NCBI GenBank assembly: GCA_024711325.1
Contig: JANJTC010000002.1
Location: 62,001 to 126,000, forward strand
Length of the DNA stretch: 64,000 nt
From: Bacteriovoracaceae bacterium
Lineage (GTDB): Bacteria; Bdellovibrionota; Bacteriovoracia; Bacteriovoracales; Bacteriovoracaceae
Reading direction: 5' to 3'
The translations under genes and the position numbers were made by a program. Shown piece by piece: positions 1-8,881 of this stretch; positions within the stretch are counted from its first letter, which is position 1; each line of letters opens with the position of its first letter. The notes below the pieces were generated by a model. That model searched no databases. It saw only the letters and a list, made by a program, of their open reading frames with translations, and was not told the origin of the DNA.

Positions 1-58
1 TAATCTCTTCAAAATTATAATATTCTGAAAGCAGAGCATTGATAAAAGGGTGAATCTG

Positions 59-970
59 ATGAAAGTTTTGGTAACAGGCGCTACTGGATTTGTTGGGAAA
101 GAAGTTGTGAAACAGCTTTTGGCAAATGGAGCCCAAGTCAACGTTCTGACTCGGAATGTTGCCAAAGCGGCCTTAAAGATGGGTAGTCAATGTAATTATT
201 TTCAGTGGCAGGATACAAGCTTACTTCCTCCTCTGGAAGCCTTTGAAGGCGTTGATGGTGTCATTAATCTCATGGGTGAAGGCATCGCTGATAAGAGATG
301 GGATGAAGAACAAAAAAAGAAAATTTACGAATCAAGAATTACTGGCACGGCCAGTTTAGTTGAAGCGATGGAAGGTTTAAAAGATAGACCAAAAGTCTTA
401 GTCTCCACTTCGGCCGTTGGTATTTATGGTGAACGTGCAAATGAAGAGATTACTGAAGCTTCGTCACTGGCAGATGATTTTCTGGCCAACGTTTGTAAAG
501 ACTGGGAAAGAGAAGCGTCTCGGGCACTAGAACTCGGTGTAAGGGTTGTGACCATCAGAACCGGAGTTGTGCTTGGACGAGGTGGAGGGGCCCTTAAAAA
601 GATGCTGCCTCCTTTTAAGCTGGGTTTAGGTGGAAAACTTGGAAGCGGTCAGCAGTATATGAGTTGGATCCACTTGAATGATCTGGCCACGATGTACATT
701 GAGGCCCTTAAAAATCCTGAAATGCAAGGCCCCTATAATGGAACTGCTCCTTATCCGGTAACGAATGAGGAATTTACAAAATGCTTAGGCAAGGCCTTAA
801 AACGTCCAACCTTTGCAACTGTTCCGGCCGTCGCTTTGAAATTTCTCTTCGGAGAGATGTCGGCCGTTTTACTTGAAGGTCAGAAAGTGCTTCCGGTGAA
901 ATTTAAAGAAATGAAATTTCGCTTTCAATATCCCACTCTGGAGAAGGCCCTTAAAGAAACCGCTTATTAA
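59..970 (+). CDS. TIGR01777-type NAD(P)-dependent epimerase
   Basis: This 303-residue protein is an atypical short-chain dehydrogenase/epimerase of the YfcH-like (TIGR01777) family; the substrate is unknown for the family. The N-terminus has the Rossmann dinucleotide loop GATGFVG. Further on, the family-typical INLMGEGIADKRW stretch, an SAVGIYG active-site segment and a C-terminal DUF1731-like tail are visible. The ATG at 59 is preferred over the GTG at 50 because AAAGGG lies 8 bases upstream of it. The stop codon sits inside a strong palindromic terminator shared with the convergent aldehyde dehydrogenase gene. Confidence 0.85.
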   Translation: MKVLVTGATGFVGKEVVKQLLANGAQVNVLTRNVAKAALKMGSQCNYFQWQDTSLLPPLEAFEGVDGVINLMGEGIADKRWDEEQKKKIYESRITGTASLVEAMEGLKDRPKVLVSTSAVGIYGERANEEITEASSLADDFLANVCKDWEREASRALELGVRVVTIRTGVVLGRGGGALKKMLPPFKLGLGGKLGSGQQYMSWIHLNDLATMYIEALKNPEMQGPYNGTAPYPVTNEEFTKCLGKALKRPTFATVPAVALKFLFGEMSAVLLEGQKVLPVKFKEMKFRFQYPTLEKALKETAY

Positions 971-998
971 TATAAACTGCCCAGGCAGTTTATATTAA
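967..998. terminator. Bidirectional palindromic terminator
   Basis: A perfect 15-bp inverted repeat with a 2-base centre (TTAATATAAACTGCC, CA, complement) lies between two convergent genes. It includes the TAA stop of the epimerase gene and ends 2 bases before the stop of the aldehyde dehydrogenase gene. The AT-rich outer arms supply a U-rich tail on either strand, so it probably terminates both transcripts. Confidence 0.75.
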
Positions 999-999
999 T

Positions 1000-2433
1000 T
1001 TAGTATTTAATGATGATTTGTTTGGTCATGGTCATCTCTTTCATGGCGTATTTAACTCCACCCATCCCTAGGCCAGATTCTTTGTGACCACCAAAAGGCA
1101 TCTGATCAACCCGGAAGGCAGTATGATTGTTAATCACAAAAGTCATCGTTTTCATCCCGGTTGCGAGTCTAAGAGCATGGGAAATATCTTTAGTGAAGAG
1201 AGCGGCTTCAAAGACATAACGGTTGGTATTTAAATATTTAAGAGTTTCCTCTTCATCATTGTAAGGATTGATGCAAACAACTGGACCAAACGCTTCTGCT
1301 GTCATTAAAGCGCAGTCTCTTGGTACATGGGTGAGGATTGTCTGAGAAAGATACTGTTGAGCATTGCCTGATACGGTATTGCCCATAATGAGTTTGGCCT
1401 TATGGGAGATGGCCTCTTCGATCCACTTCTGAAGACGAATGACTTCACTTGGGCGGATGAGAGGACCAATGTCAGTCTCTTCCTGAGTGGCGGGACCGAC
1501 TCTCAATGAGCGCGCTTTCTCGGAAAAGAGATTTAAAAAAATTTCAAATACTTTTTCGTGAACAAAAATTCTCTGGGTAGAGATGCAAACCTGACCCGCG
1601 TGATAAAAGGCCCCTTTGATCAATGCGCTGGCAGCAGCTTCTAAATCTGCATCCTCTCTAATCATGGCCGGTGCCTGTCCACCATGCTCCAAAGATAATC
1701 TGGTTCCAGGAGCGATCTTTTTGCGCATTTCCCATCCCACTTTGGCTGAACCAATAAAGCTTATAAAACTAAACTGAGGGGAGGCGACTAGCTTTTCGAC
1801 GAGTTCAACTTCTGCATTTACTACACGAAAAGCGTTATTAGGAAGTCCAGCTTTTTTGAATGCTTCCCATAACAGATGGGCCGAAATAGGAGTTGAAGAG
1901 GCAGGTTTTAACAGAACACAATTTCCTGAGGCCAGAGCGCACCCTACCTGATGAGCAATGAGATTCAGAGGATGATTAAAAGCTGAGATGGCCAGGACTG
2001 CTCCAATGGGAGACTTGATGGTAAAGGCCAGATGATCCTTACCGGCAGCTGTTCTTTCCATGGGAATAATTTCACCTTCTAGCCTCAAGGTTTCTTCTGC
2101 ACACAGCTCAATGGTTGCAACCGCTCGCTGTGCTTCCGCTCGGGCATCTTTTAAAGGCTTGCCACCTTCACTGGCAATCACCCAGGCAAGGAATTCAATT
2201 TGTTCTCTGAGTGACCCTGCGACAGTTTTTAAAATGTTAGCTCGCTCATAGGGCTTAAGCTTTTCCATCTCATCTTGAGCGGCGGGAGTGGATTCTAAAA
2301 GTGCAGTTATATCATCCAAGGTTGCTTGTTGAACGGTGGTAAGCAGTTTTCCGTCATTGGGGGATAATAATTGATGAGACGGCCCCTGTGATGAGGTGAA
2401 TTTGAGTGAAAGGTGTTCTGGTAATTGAAACAT
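1000..2433 (-). CDS. Aldehyde dehydrogenase family protein
   Basis: This is a 477-residue NAD(P)-dependent aldehyde dehydrogenase (succinate-semialdehyde/phenylacetaldehyde-type superfamily) that oxidises an aldehyde to its acid; the substrate cannot be told. Seen directly are the cofactor segment SAFNHPLNLIAHQVGCALASG, the catalytic glutamate in SLEHGGQAP and the catalytic cysteine in HAGQVCISTQRIF. Length is normal for the family. The gene is convergent with the epimerase gene and divergent from the lipoprotein gene at 2470, leaving only 36 bp for both promoters. Confidence 0.88.
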   Translation of the reverse strand: MFQLPEHLSLKFTSSQGPSHQLLSPNDGKLLTTVQQATLDDITALLESTPAAQDEMEKLKPYERANILKTVAGSLREQIEFLAWVIASEGGKPLKDARAEAQRAVATIELCAEETLRLEGEIIPMERTAAGKDHLAFTIKSPIGAVLAISAFNHPLNLIAHQVGCALASGNCVLLKPASSTPISAHLLWEAFKKAGLPNNAFRVVNAEVELVEKLVASPQFSFISFIGSAKVGWEMRKKIAPGTRLSLEHGGQAPAMIREDADLEAAASALIKGAFYHAGQVCISTQRIFVHEKVFEIFLNLFSEKARSLRVGPATQEETDIGPLIRPSEVIRLQKWIEEAISHKAKLIMGNTVSGNAQQYLSQTILTHVPRDCALMTAEAFGPVVCINPYNDEEETLKYLNTNRYVFEAALFTKDISHALRLATGMKTMTFVINNHTAFRVDQMPFGGHKESGLGMGGVKYAMKEMTMTKQIIIKY

Positions 2434-2469
2434 ACTTGTCCTTGAACGAGATTCGTTTAAACTCTACTT

Positions 2470-2850
2470 ATGAAAACTTCTTTATTTCCTCTATTTGTTA
2501 CGCTTTTGTCGATACTAAGCGCATCTTGCACAAAAGAGGTCAAGTATAGCAAAGAAGCCTTACTGGCCCGTGCCCAGAAGGCCGATTCAACTGTTACTGT
2601 GGTCCTGCCAAAAAGTATGAATGAAGGGGCCAAGTGCAGCGACTATTCTGAAGGCTGCTTGTCCGCCCATATCGTGAAAGTTAAAAACCTCGAACTCATT
2701 GCTGTAGAATATGACTCTCAGGCAAATGCTGTTTATGGGGCAAAAAAGTTTAGAGGTTATTATTTTTATAATTGGTTATTGGATGACGTCACGGGAGAAC
2801 CAGTTTTAGAAAAGTTTGTGGTAGAAGAGTTAAAGGCCAAGAAACCTTAA
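2470..2850 (+). CDS. Small lipoprotein of unknown function
   Basis: A 126-residue protein whose N-terminus is a lipoprotein signal peptide: a charged start, a hydrophobic stretch and the lipobox LSASC with the modified cysteine at residue 20. The mature part has two further cysteines (residues 56 and 63) and no motif I recognise. It is probably anchored in the outer membrane or periplasm. The last 21 bases overlap the end of the convergent globin gene. Confidence 0.75.
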   Translation: MKTSLFPLFVTLLSILSASCTKEVKYSKEALLARAQKADSTVTVVLPKSMNEGAKCSDYSEGCLSAHIVKVKNLELIAVEYDSQANAVYGAKKFRGYYFYNWLLDDVTGEPVLEKFVVEELKAKKP

Positions 2851-3198
2851 AAAAACGCCCTCAAAAAAAGTCAGCCTCTCTTCCCAGGCCTCTTGCAGTT
2901 GTTCCATTTCAGGATGCAGGAGAGTTTCGTGACACAGCGATTTTCTGAACAAGACCAGCCAGCGACCCAGTTCACCACGCTTAATTCCCATCGCCAGATG
3001 CAGTCTCATTACGTCAAAAGGTTCATGAATGGGCCTGCTGGATTTTCCTAAAAGTTGCAGTTCCCAGAAAGTTGCAATCCTCGGAATGTGCTCATCAAAA
3101 TCCTTGATAACCCGAAAATGATAGCCTATCAGAATATCGGTTTTGGCCTTCAGATAAAATGAATCGACGACCCTGAATATCCATTCATTTTCTGTCAT
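2830..3198 (-). CDS. Group III truncated hemoglobin
   Basis: A 122-residue 2/2 globin. The pattern FYLKAKTDILIGYHFR, then a D..EHIPRIATFWELQLLGKS segment and a proximal histidine in RLHLAMGIKRGELGRW, matches bacterial group III truncated hemoglobins, which bind oxygen or nitric oxide in the cytoplasm. Its start overlaps the upstream gene's stop (ending at 3195) by 4 bases, so the two are probably translationally coupled. Its 3' end overlaps the convergent lipoprotein gene by 21 bases. Confidence 0.8.
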   Translation of the reverse strand: MTENEWIFRVVDSFYLKAKTDILIGYHFRVIKDFDEHIPRIATFWELQLLGKSSRPIHEPFDVMRLHLAMGIKRGELGRWLVLFRKSLCHETLLHPEMEQLQEAWEERLTFFEGVFLRFLGL

Positions 3199-4226
3199 AG
3201 GAGCGGCCTGGTCAATTCTTTGAGACGGGATTGAAAATGCCTGACGACTGTTTTTAATTGAAAGCCTTGAGTTTGAAAAAATTTAAGATCTTCTTTCTCT
3301 TCGAAAACCAGTTTGGAACCAAATTTCATTAGATGGCACTTCCGTGCATCGGGCATTTCAAAAAATTTTAACAAGGCATATTGAGTATAAAGTTCATCGT
3401 CGACCAGGACTTCACCTTCTGGTTCAAAAGGAAACGGCTCAAAAAAGATATTTCCATTTTTACCTTTAAGTACCAATAGACAACCGAGCACCTGGAGGTC
3501 TTTTTCAAATGTTAAAACCTGGGCCCCCCACTTGGCCCAGATCTCAATTTGTTCCTGAGGAATAGGTAGAGTTTTCGGGGTATCCAGGGGAGAAGGATAG
3601 TCACCCAATTCTATCTGGCCTTTCTGGTGAAGTTCCTTCCAGCTCTCTTTGATGGCCTTCCTCACTTCAGTATCCAGGCTTCCGAGATAATCCTGATAGT
3701 TTTTAAAGGCCTTGGAAAGTGGCTCAAGAACATACATTTCTTTGGACCATTTCGTTTCGGGGTTCACTGATAAAGTAAAATCCTGCAAACCTTTAATACA
3801 GTAAAGCTCTTCGGCCATCACTTCAGGGCGGTTTTCATATTCCCGGATGAGTTCTTGAATTTTCTCCCGGCCTGAGCGGGAAAAACGTGGGTCAAAAACA
3901 CATAGTCCTGAACTGCCATCTCCCACTTCCCAAGTCACTTGCTTCCAATGCTCTTGCGATTTATCCCAGAAGGCGAGACGCTTATGCCAGGGCAGAAGAT
4001 CACGGGCAGGAATCGGTTTTAAACAGAGTTGGGCAAAGCCAATCGGAGCGTTTTGGGTGGGCCCAAAAAAAAGAAAATAAGTAAAAACATTACCAGTTGG
4101 TGCTGAATCATGCCGCTGCACCAAGGTCGCAAAACTTGCCACATCTTCCTGTAGAAGCATTTCGATGTTCGGAATAAATTCCGTATCAATTTCATGAATC
4201 GAATGAAATTTTTGAACAATTAGCAT
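3195..4226 (-). CDS. Conserved hypothetical protein, possible acyltransferase fold
   Basis: A 343-residue soluble protein without signal peptide or membrane segments. The central part (residues about 165-250) alternates charged helices and strands in a way reminiscent of GNAT-type acyltransferases (IGFAQLCLKPIPARDLLPW, later VLGCLLVLKGKNGNIFFEPF), but no acetyl-CoA loop is clear. It overlaps the downstream globin gene by 4 bases and forms an operon with it. I do not recognise a specific family. Confidence 0.6.
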   Translation of the reverse strand: MLIVQKFHSIHEIDTEFIPNIEMLLQEDVASFATLVQRHDSAPTGNVFTYFLFFGPTQNAPIGFAQLCLKPIPARDLLPWHKRLAFWDKSQEHWKQVTWEVGDGSSGLCVFDPRFSRSGREKIQELIREYENRPEVMAEELYCIKGLQDFTLSVNPETKWSKEMYVLEPLSKAFKNYQDYLGSLDTEVRKAIKESWKELHQKGQIELGDYPSPLDTPKTLPIPQEQIEIWAKWGAQVLTFEKDLQVLGCLLVLKGKNGNIFFEPFPFEPEGEVLVDDELYTQYALLKFFEMPDARKCHLMKFGSKLVFEEKEDLKFFQTQGFQLKTVVRHFQSRLKELTRPLL

Positions 4227-4264
4227 GTCTTAATTGTGGACTTTTTTTCTTAGGTAGTCAAAAG

Positions 4265-4627
4265 CTAGGCCTTAATTTCCCTTGCGCAAAAAGGGCAGAA
4301 CTTCCAGAACTGAACATCAAGGTCTTCACCACAGGCACATTCATAGGGCGCAGAAAAATCTTCAAGAGATTCGCCCAGAACAAAGATATCTGGACGCATG
4401 GCCCGAACTGTTAAGGAATTTGCAATATATCCGCCGGGAATCAAAGGGTCGGGACGAAATTTTGCGGGACCTACGTCTTCATTAACTCGAATTTTTACCT
4501 GAATGTCTTCGCGCTGGATGAGATCAAAATTTGGCTGCCCCGCCATGTTTTCAATCTCACGGATGATTTCCAAAGCTTTATTAGGATCAAGAACGGGGTT
4601 TTTCAAAAGGACTCCATCGTCTTTCAA
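4265..4627 (-). CDS. Small protein with C-terminal zinc ribbon
   Basis: This 120-residue protein ends in two cysteine pairs, CACGED and CPFC, 13 residues apart, which form a likely zinc-ribbon. The first part (residues 1-85) has no recognisable motif. The start used is a TTG at 4627 that overlaps the upstream gene by 41 bases; a later start is possible. It belongs to a minus-strand run of four genes (6034 down to 4265) and is probably cotranscribed with the helical-repeat protein gene upstream. Confidence 0.55.
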   Translation of the reverse strand: MKDDGVLLKNPVLDPNKALEIIREIENMAGQPNFDLIQREDIQVKIRVNEDVGPAKFRPDPLIPGGYIANSLTVRAMRPDIFVLGESLEDFSAPYECACGEDLDVQFWKFCPFCAREIKA

Positions 4628-5135
4628 GCAATGTGATGATTTCTCTCACGGCCCTTTGATGGGGATTAAACCATTTCCAAGGGGGTGGTTTGATTTTATC
4701 AAATTCCCTCAAAAAATATATACCTTGATTTCCACAGGACTCAATCAACCGAAGAGTCCACTCAACCACTTCCGGATTGGAATGAAACAGAAGCTTTTTT
4801 AATAGTTCAAGAAACTCGTAGTCCAGGCGCTGACCACGTTGGAATCTGGCCTCGACGATATGTTTTCGGGCACAGTTCAGACCAAAAACCAATAGAGCAT
4901 CGGGAATAGGTGAGTGGAGGACTTCGAGTAAGTTCTTTTCAAATTTTAAATAGAGAGATGAAGAGTGTTCAATGATACAGAAAAGGGCTTCAAGCTTTTC
5001 CCAGTTCTTCTCCCGGGTCAAGATTGGTAAGAGATGATTGAGCTCTTCCAGATCGTCTTCTGAAAATCTCACAAGACCTCGATGCCCCTGATCTATCTCT
5101 TTTAGAATTTTTTGATAGGTCTCATCGATATTCAT
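4587..5135 (-). CDS. Alpha-helical repeat-like hypothetical protein
   Basis: A 182-residue, strongly helical, charged protein; its alternating leucine-rich helices (NHLLPILTREKNWEKLEALF, VVEWTLRLIESCGNQGIYFL) suggest a HEAT-like fold. A longer reading frame begins at 5159, but the ATG at 5135 overlaps the stop codon of the upstream lipoprotein gene as TAATG, the usual coupling arrangement, so I take that start. Function is unknown. Confidence 0.55.
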   Translation of the reverse strand: MNIDETYQKILKEIDQGHRGLVRFSEDDLEELNHLLPILTREKNWEKLEALFCIIEHSSSLYLKFEKNLLEVLHSPIPDALLVFGLNCARKHIVEARFQRGQRLDYEFLELLKKLLFHSNPEVVEWTLRLIESCGNQGIYFLREFDKIKPPPWKWFNPHQRAVREIITLLERRWSPFEKPRS

Positions 5136-6034
5136 TAACGAATGGCCGCTCCCACACATCTTACCTGACGCTCACTCGTAAGATTTCCTGCTGACAAGGT
5201 TCCGTCAGTTGAATTGTAGACCCAGGCCTCAGTTCTGCCAGTTGCGGCCGCTCTCATGGTGGCCGTCCACAAACCGGAACTATTCTCACTTTTTAAAACA
5301 AAACGAGAACCGTTAATATCTGCTTGAAGAAAGTCATTTCGGGTTGGAAGTCGCCAGCTCACATTTGCTCCCAGGCCTTCAATAAATAAATCCTGGCAAA
5401 CTCGGGTTTGATCCATGAGTTCACTGCAATTAATGGTTGCGGGCGAAGTCGGAAGATCATCATTACCGGAAGCCTTGCACCAGTTAAAAGTTTTTACATT
5501 CTCATTAGTGCTAACCAAATCAGACCACACCAGACCAGTTCGATTATCCAGCCAAATCTCAAGACCCGCATCTGTCCTGGAAACTAGTTTCCAGATGCCT
5601 TCACCGGCCGACCCAAAACGGAAACCTTCCCACAGGGATTTATCAGCATTTTTTTGAAAACAATCATTGATACGTGAATCAATTCCACTCAAGGTAGTGG
5701 CAAGGCCACAAGTGACAGTCGGTCTTCCCAGATCATTTCTAGTCGTTACGTTCCGGTTGGAACCCTCATCATCTTTTTCCATCAACGGAATTGTCCGGTA
5801 GGAGACCACCGGTAAATTATTGGAAGAAATACGGGAAATTTCCTGGGCCGAAGTGAGAACTGGGGCCCCTCTTTCTCGGTGGAGCTGAGAGCTCAAAACC
5901 ACATCGCCGCCGGTCTCGATAGTTGGCCGGTCAACTATGGGATTCCCCATTTTTCGGTTAGAGCTCACATCTTCGCCACAACCTACTAAAAGAGTTAAAA
6001 AAAGAGCGTACGGTAGAAAAGCGTTTAATTTCAT
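5135..6034 (-). CDS. Lipoprotein with Lcl/DUF1566 C-terminal domain
   Basis: A 299-residue secreted protein. Residues 1-19 are a lipoprotein signal peptide ending in the lipobox LLVGC. The C-terminal half carries the DUF1566/Lcl pattern: DNRTGLVWSD, conserved cysteines and WRLPTRNDF, ending in SERQVRCV. Such domains occur on surface proteins, including a Legionella collagen-like adhesin. It is first in a minus-strand operon with the genes at 4587-5135 and 4265-4627. A role at the cell surface is inferred. Confidence 0.72.
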   Translation of the reverse strand: MKLNAFLPYALFLTLLVGCGEDVSSNRKMGNPIVDRPTIETGGDVVLSSQLHRERGAPVLTSAQEISRISSNNLPVVSYRTIPLMEKDDEGSNRNVTTRNDLGRPTVTCGLATTLSGIDSRINDCFQKNADKSLWEGFRFGSAGEGIWKLVSRTDAGLEIWLDNRTGLVWSDLVSTNENVKTFNWCKASGNDDLPTSPATINCSELMDQTRVCQDLFIEGLGANVSWRLPTRNDFLQADINGSRFVLKSENSSGLWTATMRAAATGRTEAWVYNSTDGTLSAGNLTSERQVRCVGAAIR

Positions 6035-6139
6035 AAATTGATCCTATTGGGCTATTCTAGGAAAATCCCTGACTTAATAGTAGGAATACTGGGAGTTTTT
6101 GTAAATTTTACTCTTCACTTAAGTCGTGGAAACTCATGG

Positions 6140-6176
6140 TTTTCACACCCCATGAGGCATGTTATACTCCCCGCCC
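6140..6176 (+). promoter_or_regulatory. Putative promoter of queE, leaderless
   Basis: TATACT at 6163-6168 fits a -10 box, with a weak TTTCAC at 6141-6146 as -35. The predicted transcript would begin within 1-2 bases of the ATG at 6177, and no Shine-Dalgarno sequence precedes that ATG. The message may therefore be leaderless. Confidence 0.4.
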
Positions 6177-6878
6177 ATGACCACACTCTTAATTAACTCT
6201 GTCTATCGGGCCACTGAAGGTGAAGGAATCCATATTGGAATCCCTCAGATCTTTGTGCGTTTTCAAGGGTGTCATATTGGGTGCGTAAATTGTGATTCCA
6301 AGGAAACCTGGGAATTTGATCCTGCATTCACCAAGTCTTTGGACGAAGTAATGGAACAAGTTGAGACACTGTCGCAAAATATCATCAAGCGTGTATCAAT
6401 CACTGGTGGAGATCCTCTTCATCCTTCTCATATACCGTCTTTAGTCGCTTTGATTAAAGAGCTTAAGGCGAGAAACTATTATTTAAACATTGAAGCCGCT
6501 GGAACCCGGATTGTGAAAGAAGTTTTCGATCAGGTTGATTTTATTTCTTATGACTTCAAGACTCCCTCTACCCAAGTTCGAACTTCAAAAGATCTGCTTT
6601 TAAGATTTATTCAGGAATACGGCCACAAAGCTCAGATTAAGGCAGTAGTGGCCGACAAGAAAGACTTCGAAGCTGTTTATGACGTTTATCATTTCATCAA
6701 AGGTTCGATTAATTTAACTACTCCCTGGTGCCTGACCCCTTGCTTTGAGCCGGGTGAGGCCTTTCCGATGAATAGATTTCAGCAAGTTGTGCAGCTAAAC
6801 GAGAACTTTGGATTACCATTTCGAGTGATCGGCCAGCAGCATAAGTGGGTTTATGGCCCGGAAGCAAAATTAGTTTAA
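6177..6878 (+). CDS. queE: 7-carboxy-7-deazaguanine synthase
   Basis: A 233-residue radical-SAM enzyme that converts 6-carboxy-tetrahydropterin to 7-carboxy-7-deazaguanine, a step towards queuosine in tRNA. The N-terminal TEGEGIHIGIPQIFVRFQGC and the cluster-binding cysteines in GCHIGCVNCD are diagnostic, with CxxxCxxC spacing. SITGGDPL binds S-adenosylmethionine. The ATG at 6177 gives a family-like N-terminus (TTLLINSVYRATEGEG); an upstream ATG at 6159 lies inside the promoter. No other queuosine genes are in the window. Confidence 0.9.
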   Translation: MTTLLINSVYRATEGEGIHIGIPQIFVRFQGCHIGCVNCDSKETWEFDPAFTKSLDEVMEQVETLSQNIIKRVSITGGDPLHPSHIPSLVALIKELKARNYYLNIEAAGTRIVKEVFDQVDFISYDFKTPSTQVRTSKDLLLRFIQEYGHKAQIKAVVADKKDFEAVYDVYHFIKGSINLTTPWCLTPCFEPGEAFPMNRFQQVVQLNENFGLPFRVIGQQHKWVYGPEAKLV

Positions 6879-6920
6879 TCAATTATTCATTTTCCCCATT
6901 ATTCAACCGATAAGCGGTCC

Positions 6921-8066
6921 ATGCGCTTTTTAGTGTTACTCCTTTTATTAAGTTGTTCTCAAACCCCTTTGAAGTACAAATACTCGTCTTCAAAGCGCTA
7001 TCTTGCGAGTCTTACTCGTGAAGATATCAGCGTCGACCGAATTGAAGGTGAAGTGAAAGTTGATTTGATCTTTGCCAGTGGTCTTGATTCCACCGTGCTG
7101 GTAGTGAAACTTTTTGATGAAGAGGGGAATTTACTCACGGATGTTGACCCCAGTGACCTGACACTTTCCACCAGTGAAGACATTGAGGCCAAACCCTTCG
7201 TCTTAAAGCAAGGCGTGTATAAGGCCGAAATATTACCCCGCGTGAAAAGTAAAAATATCCGTATGCGAGTTGACTGGCAGGAAAAAGTTCTCTCTAAGGA
7301 GATTGTTCTTAAAACAACTCAAGCACCCCTTAAGGATAGTGTCTTTCCACTTAATCATGAATATTCTCAGTCTCGTAGTGTGGATGAGATCTCAGTTAGT
7401 CGTGGAAGCGCTTTTCCAGAAACTGCAACTGAAGGCTTCTCTTTTGAGAATATGGGTGACAACCCCATAGTCGATGCTACCCGTAATCGTTATTCCCAGA
7501 GGGGATTTCATTTTGATTACCTGGAGCAGGCCAGACAAAATATGGCCTTAGAAATTGATGATTCTCCCAATGATACTGTCTCTCATACCATGCATTCTGT
7601 TTTTATGTTCTTCCCCAGAAAACGCCTCCCTATTGTTGAGCAGCTCTCAGGCACTATCAATGTGACTTTACCAAATGGGGAGAAAATGATTTTTCAAAAA
7701 GACTCGAAAGAAATCGTTGATGGGGTTTTCACGGAAGGCCCTGTTGATGTCAGCCGTGACCGTCATAAACGTCAGTATGCTGATCTTAAGTATCGCGGTC
7801 AGGGAGTGATTCTCAGGGCCAATGCCAGAGGGCAATCACCTCAGTTGGGTCAATTTGAAAATACTAAGATTGATATGGATTACGGGCTAAAAGGCTCGGC
7901 CGATGTTTTAATTATTCATGGTCAAACTGGCCAGCGCTGCCGCCGTCCTAAGAGTGATTTTTGGGAGCCATTGGATGTAACGCCCATTGAGTTTAAATTT
8001 TCTACGGATCAAGAATTTGATCTGTATCTTAAACAGCACTGTGGATTCGGTTTACCTGAGCTTTAG
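6921..8066 (+). CDS. Secreted or lipid-anchored protein of unknown function
   Basis: A 381-residue protein with a very short hydrophobic N-terminus (MRFLVLLLLLSCSQTP) that works as a lipobox with cysteine at residue 12. The mature part looks like beta-sandwich material (SGLDSTVLVVKLFDEEGNLL), followed by a middle domain containing HFDYLEQARQNMALEI and a final segment with two cysteines (GQRCRRPKS and KQHCGFG). No family is recognised. It is convergent with, and overlaps by 15 bases, the DUF423 gene. Confidence 0.65.
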   Translation: MRFLVLLLLLSCSQTPLKYKYSSSKRYLASLTREDISVDRIEGEVKVDLIFASGLDSTVLVVKLFDEEGNLLTDVDPSDLTLSTSEDIEAKPFVLKQGVYKAEILPRVKSKNIRMRVDWQEKVLSKEIVLKTTQAPLKDSVFPLNHEYSQSRSVDEISVSRGSAFPETATEGFSFENMGDNPIVDATRNRYSQRGFHFDYLEQARQNMALEIDDSPNDTVSHTMHSVFMFFPRKRLPIVEQLSGTINVTLPNGEKMIFQKDSKEIVDGVFTEGPVDVSRDRHKRQYADLKYRGQGVILRANARGQSPQLGQFENTKIDMDYGLKGSADVLIIHGQTGQRCRRPKSDFWEPLDVTPIEFKFSTDQEFDLYLKQHCGFGLPEL

Positions 8067-8438
8067 CATTTTCACAGACAACACAATCCACCCCAGAACA
8101 AACAACAGACCACCAACTGGCACGATCATGGCAAAAGTTTTAATGCCGGTAATGACATAAAGATAGCAGTTGAAACTAAAAAGCAGAATTCCTACAAAGA
8201 ATGAATAAAGGGAAAGATTAAGGCGCACATTCTGAAAGAGTTGTTGAAGAACACCTAAGATCAAAATCCCAAAAGCGTGGTAGAAGTGATACCGAACACC
8301 TGTTTCAAAGGTCACGAGTTTTTCAGGTTCAACCAGATTTTTTAATCCATGAGCTCCGAAAGCTCCAATCAAAACTCCCAACGCCAATAGGGCCGAACCC
8401 AGGGCCAGAGATTTTTTAGCCAGCGGATGTAAAGTCAT
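8052..8438 (-). CDS. DUF423 (YgdD-type) inner membrane protein
   Basis: This 128-residue protein has four membrane spans and matches the DUF423 pattern GALIGAFGAHGLK (here LIGAFGAHGLKNLV), followed by TFETGVRYHFYHAFGILILG. Function is unknown across the family. The frame is open up to 8504, but the ATG at 8438 gives the normal family length and N-terminus (MTLHPLAKKSLALG). Its start overlaps the end of the thioesterase gene by 23 bases, so the pair is cotranscribed. Confidence 0.82.
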   Translation of the reverse strand: MTLHPLAKKSLALGSALLALGVLIGAFGAHGLKNLVEPEKLVTFETGVRYHFYHAFGILILGVLQQLFQNVRLNLSLYSFFVGILLFSFNCYLYVITGIKTFAMIVPVGGLLFVLGWIVLSVKMLKLR

Positions 8439-8862
8439 GAAGAAAGTCCTTTTTAGAAAACGGATAAGTGTTAAATGTTCCTTGTCCCATGGCCACCAGT
8501 TCACCTGAGCCTTCGATACGAATCTCTGCTGAACTTATAATGAGACTTTTACCTTTATGGATCACTTTACCAGTGCCCACCAGGATTTCGCCCAGCTTTG
8601 CGGGTCGGATGTAATTGATTTTGAATTCAACGGTAGAAGTCAAATTATCACGAGTGATGGCCTCGGAGAGAGCGGATAAACCCAAAGTGCAGTCCATAAG
8701 CCCTGCTATCGCCGCTCCATGGGCGGTGTTAGGAGAGCTCAGGTGCTGATCCTGAACCGTCATCTTGTAGGTAATAAGCCCGGGAGAATGAATGACAAAA
8801 TCCAGGCCATTATCAAGATCGTATTTATTAATAGATTTAAATAGCTCAATGAAGTTTTTCAT
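8416..8862 (-). CDS. PaaI-type hot-dog thioesterase
   Basis: A 148-residue hot-dog-fold acyl-CoA thioesterase. The segment SSPNTAHGAAIAGLMDCTLGLS is the typical substrate loop and helix of PaaI-like enzymes, followed by STVEFKINYIRPAKLGEILVG. The open frame runs upstream to 9255 in the shadow of the SprT-like gene, but only the part from the ATG at 8862 resembles the family. It sits between the SprT-like gene and the DUF423 gene on the same strand. Confidence 0.82.
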   Translation of the reverse strand: MKNFIELFKSINKYDLDNGLDFVIHSPGLITYKMTVQDQHLSSPNTAHGAAIAGLMDCTLGLSALSEAITRDNLTSTVEFKINYIRPAKLGEILVGTGKVIHKGKSLIISSAEIRIEGSGELVAMGQGTFNTYPFSKKDFLHDFTSAG

Positions 8863-8881
8863 AAGCTTAAGCTTACGCTCT

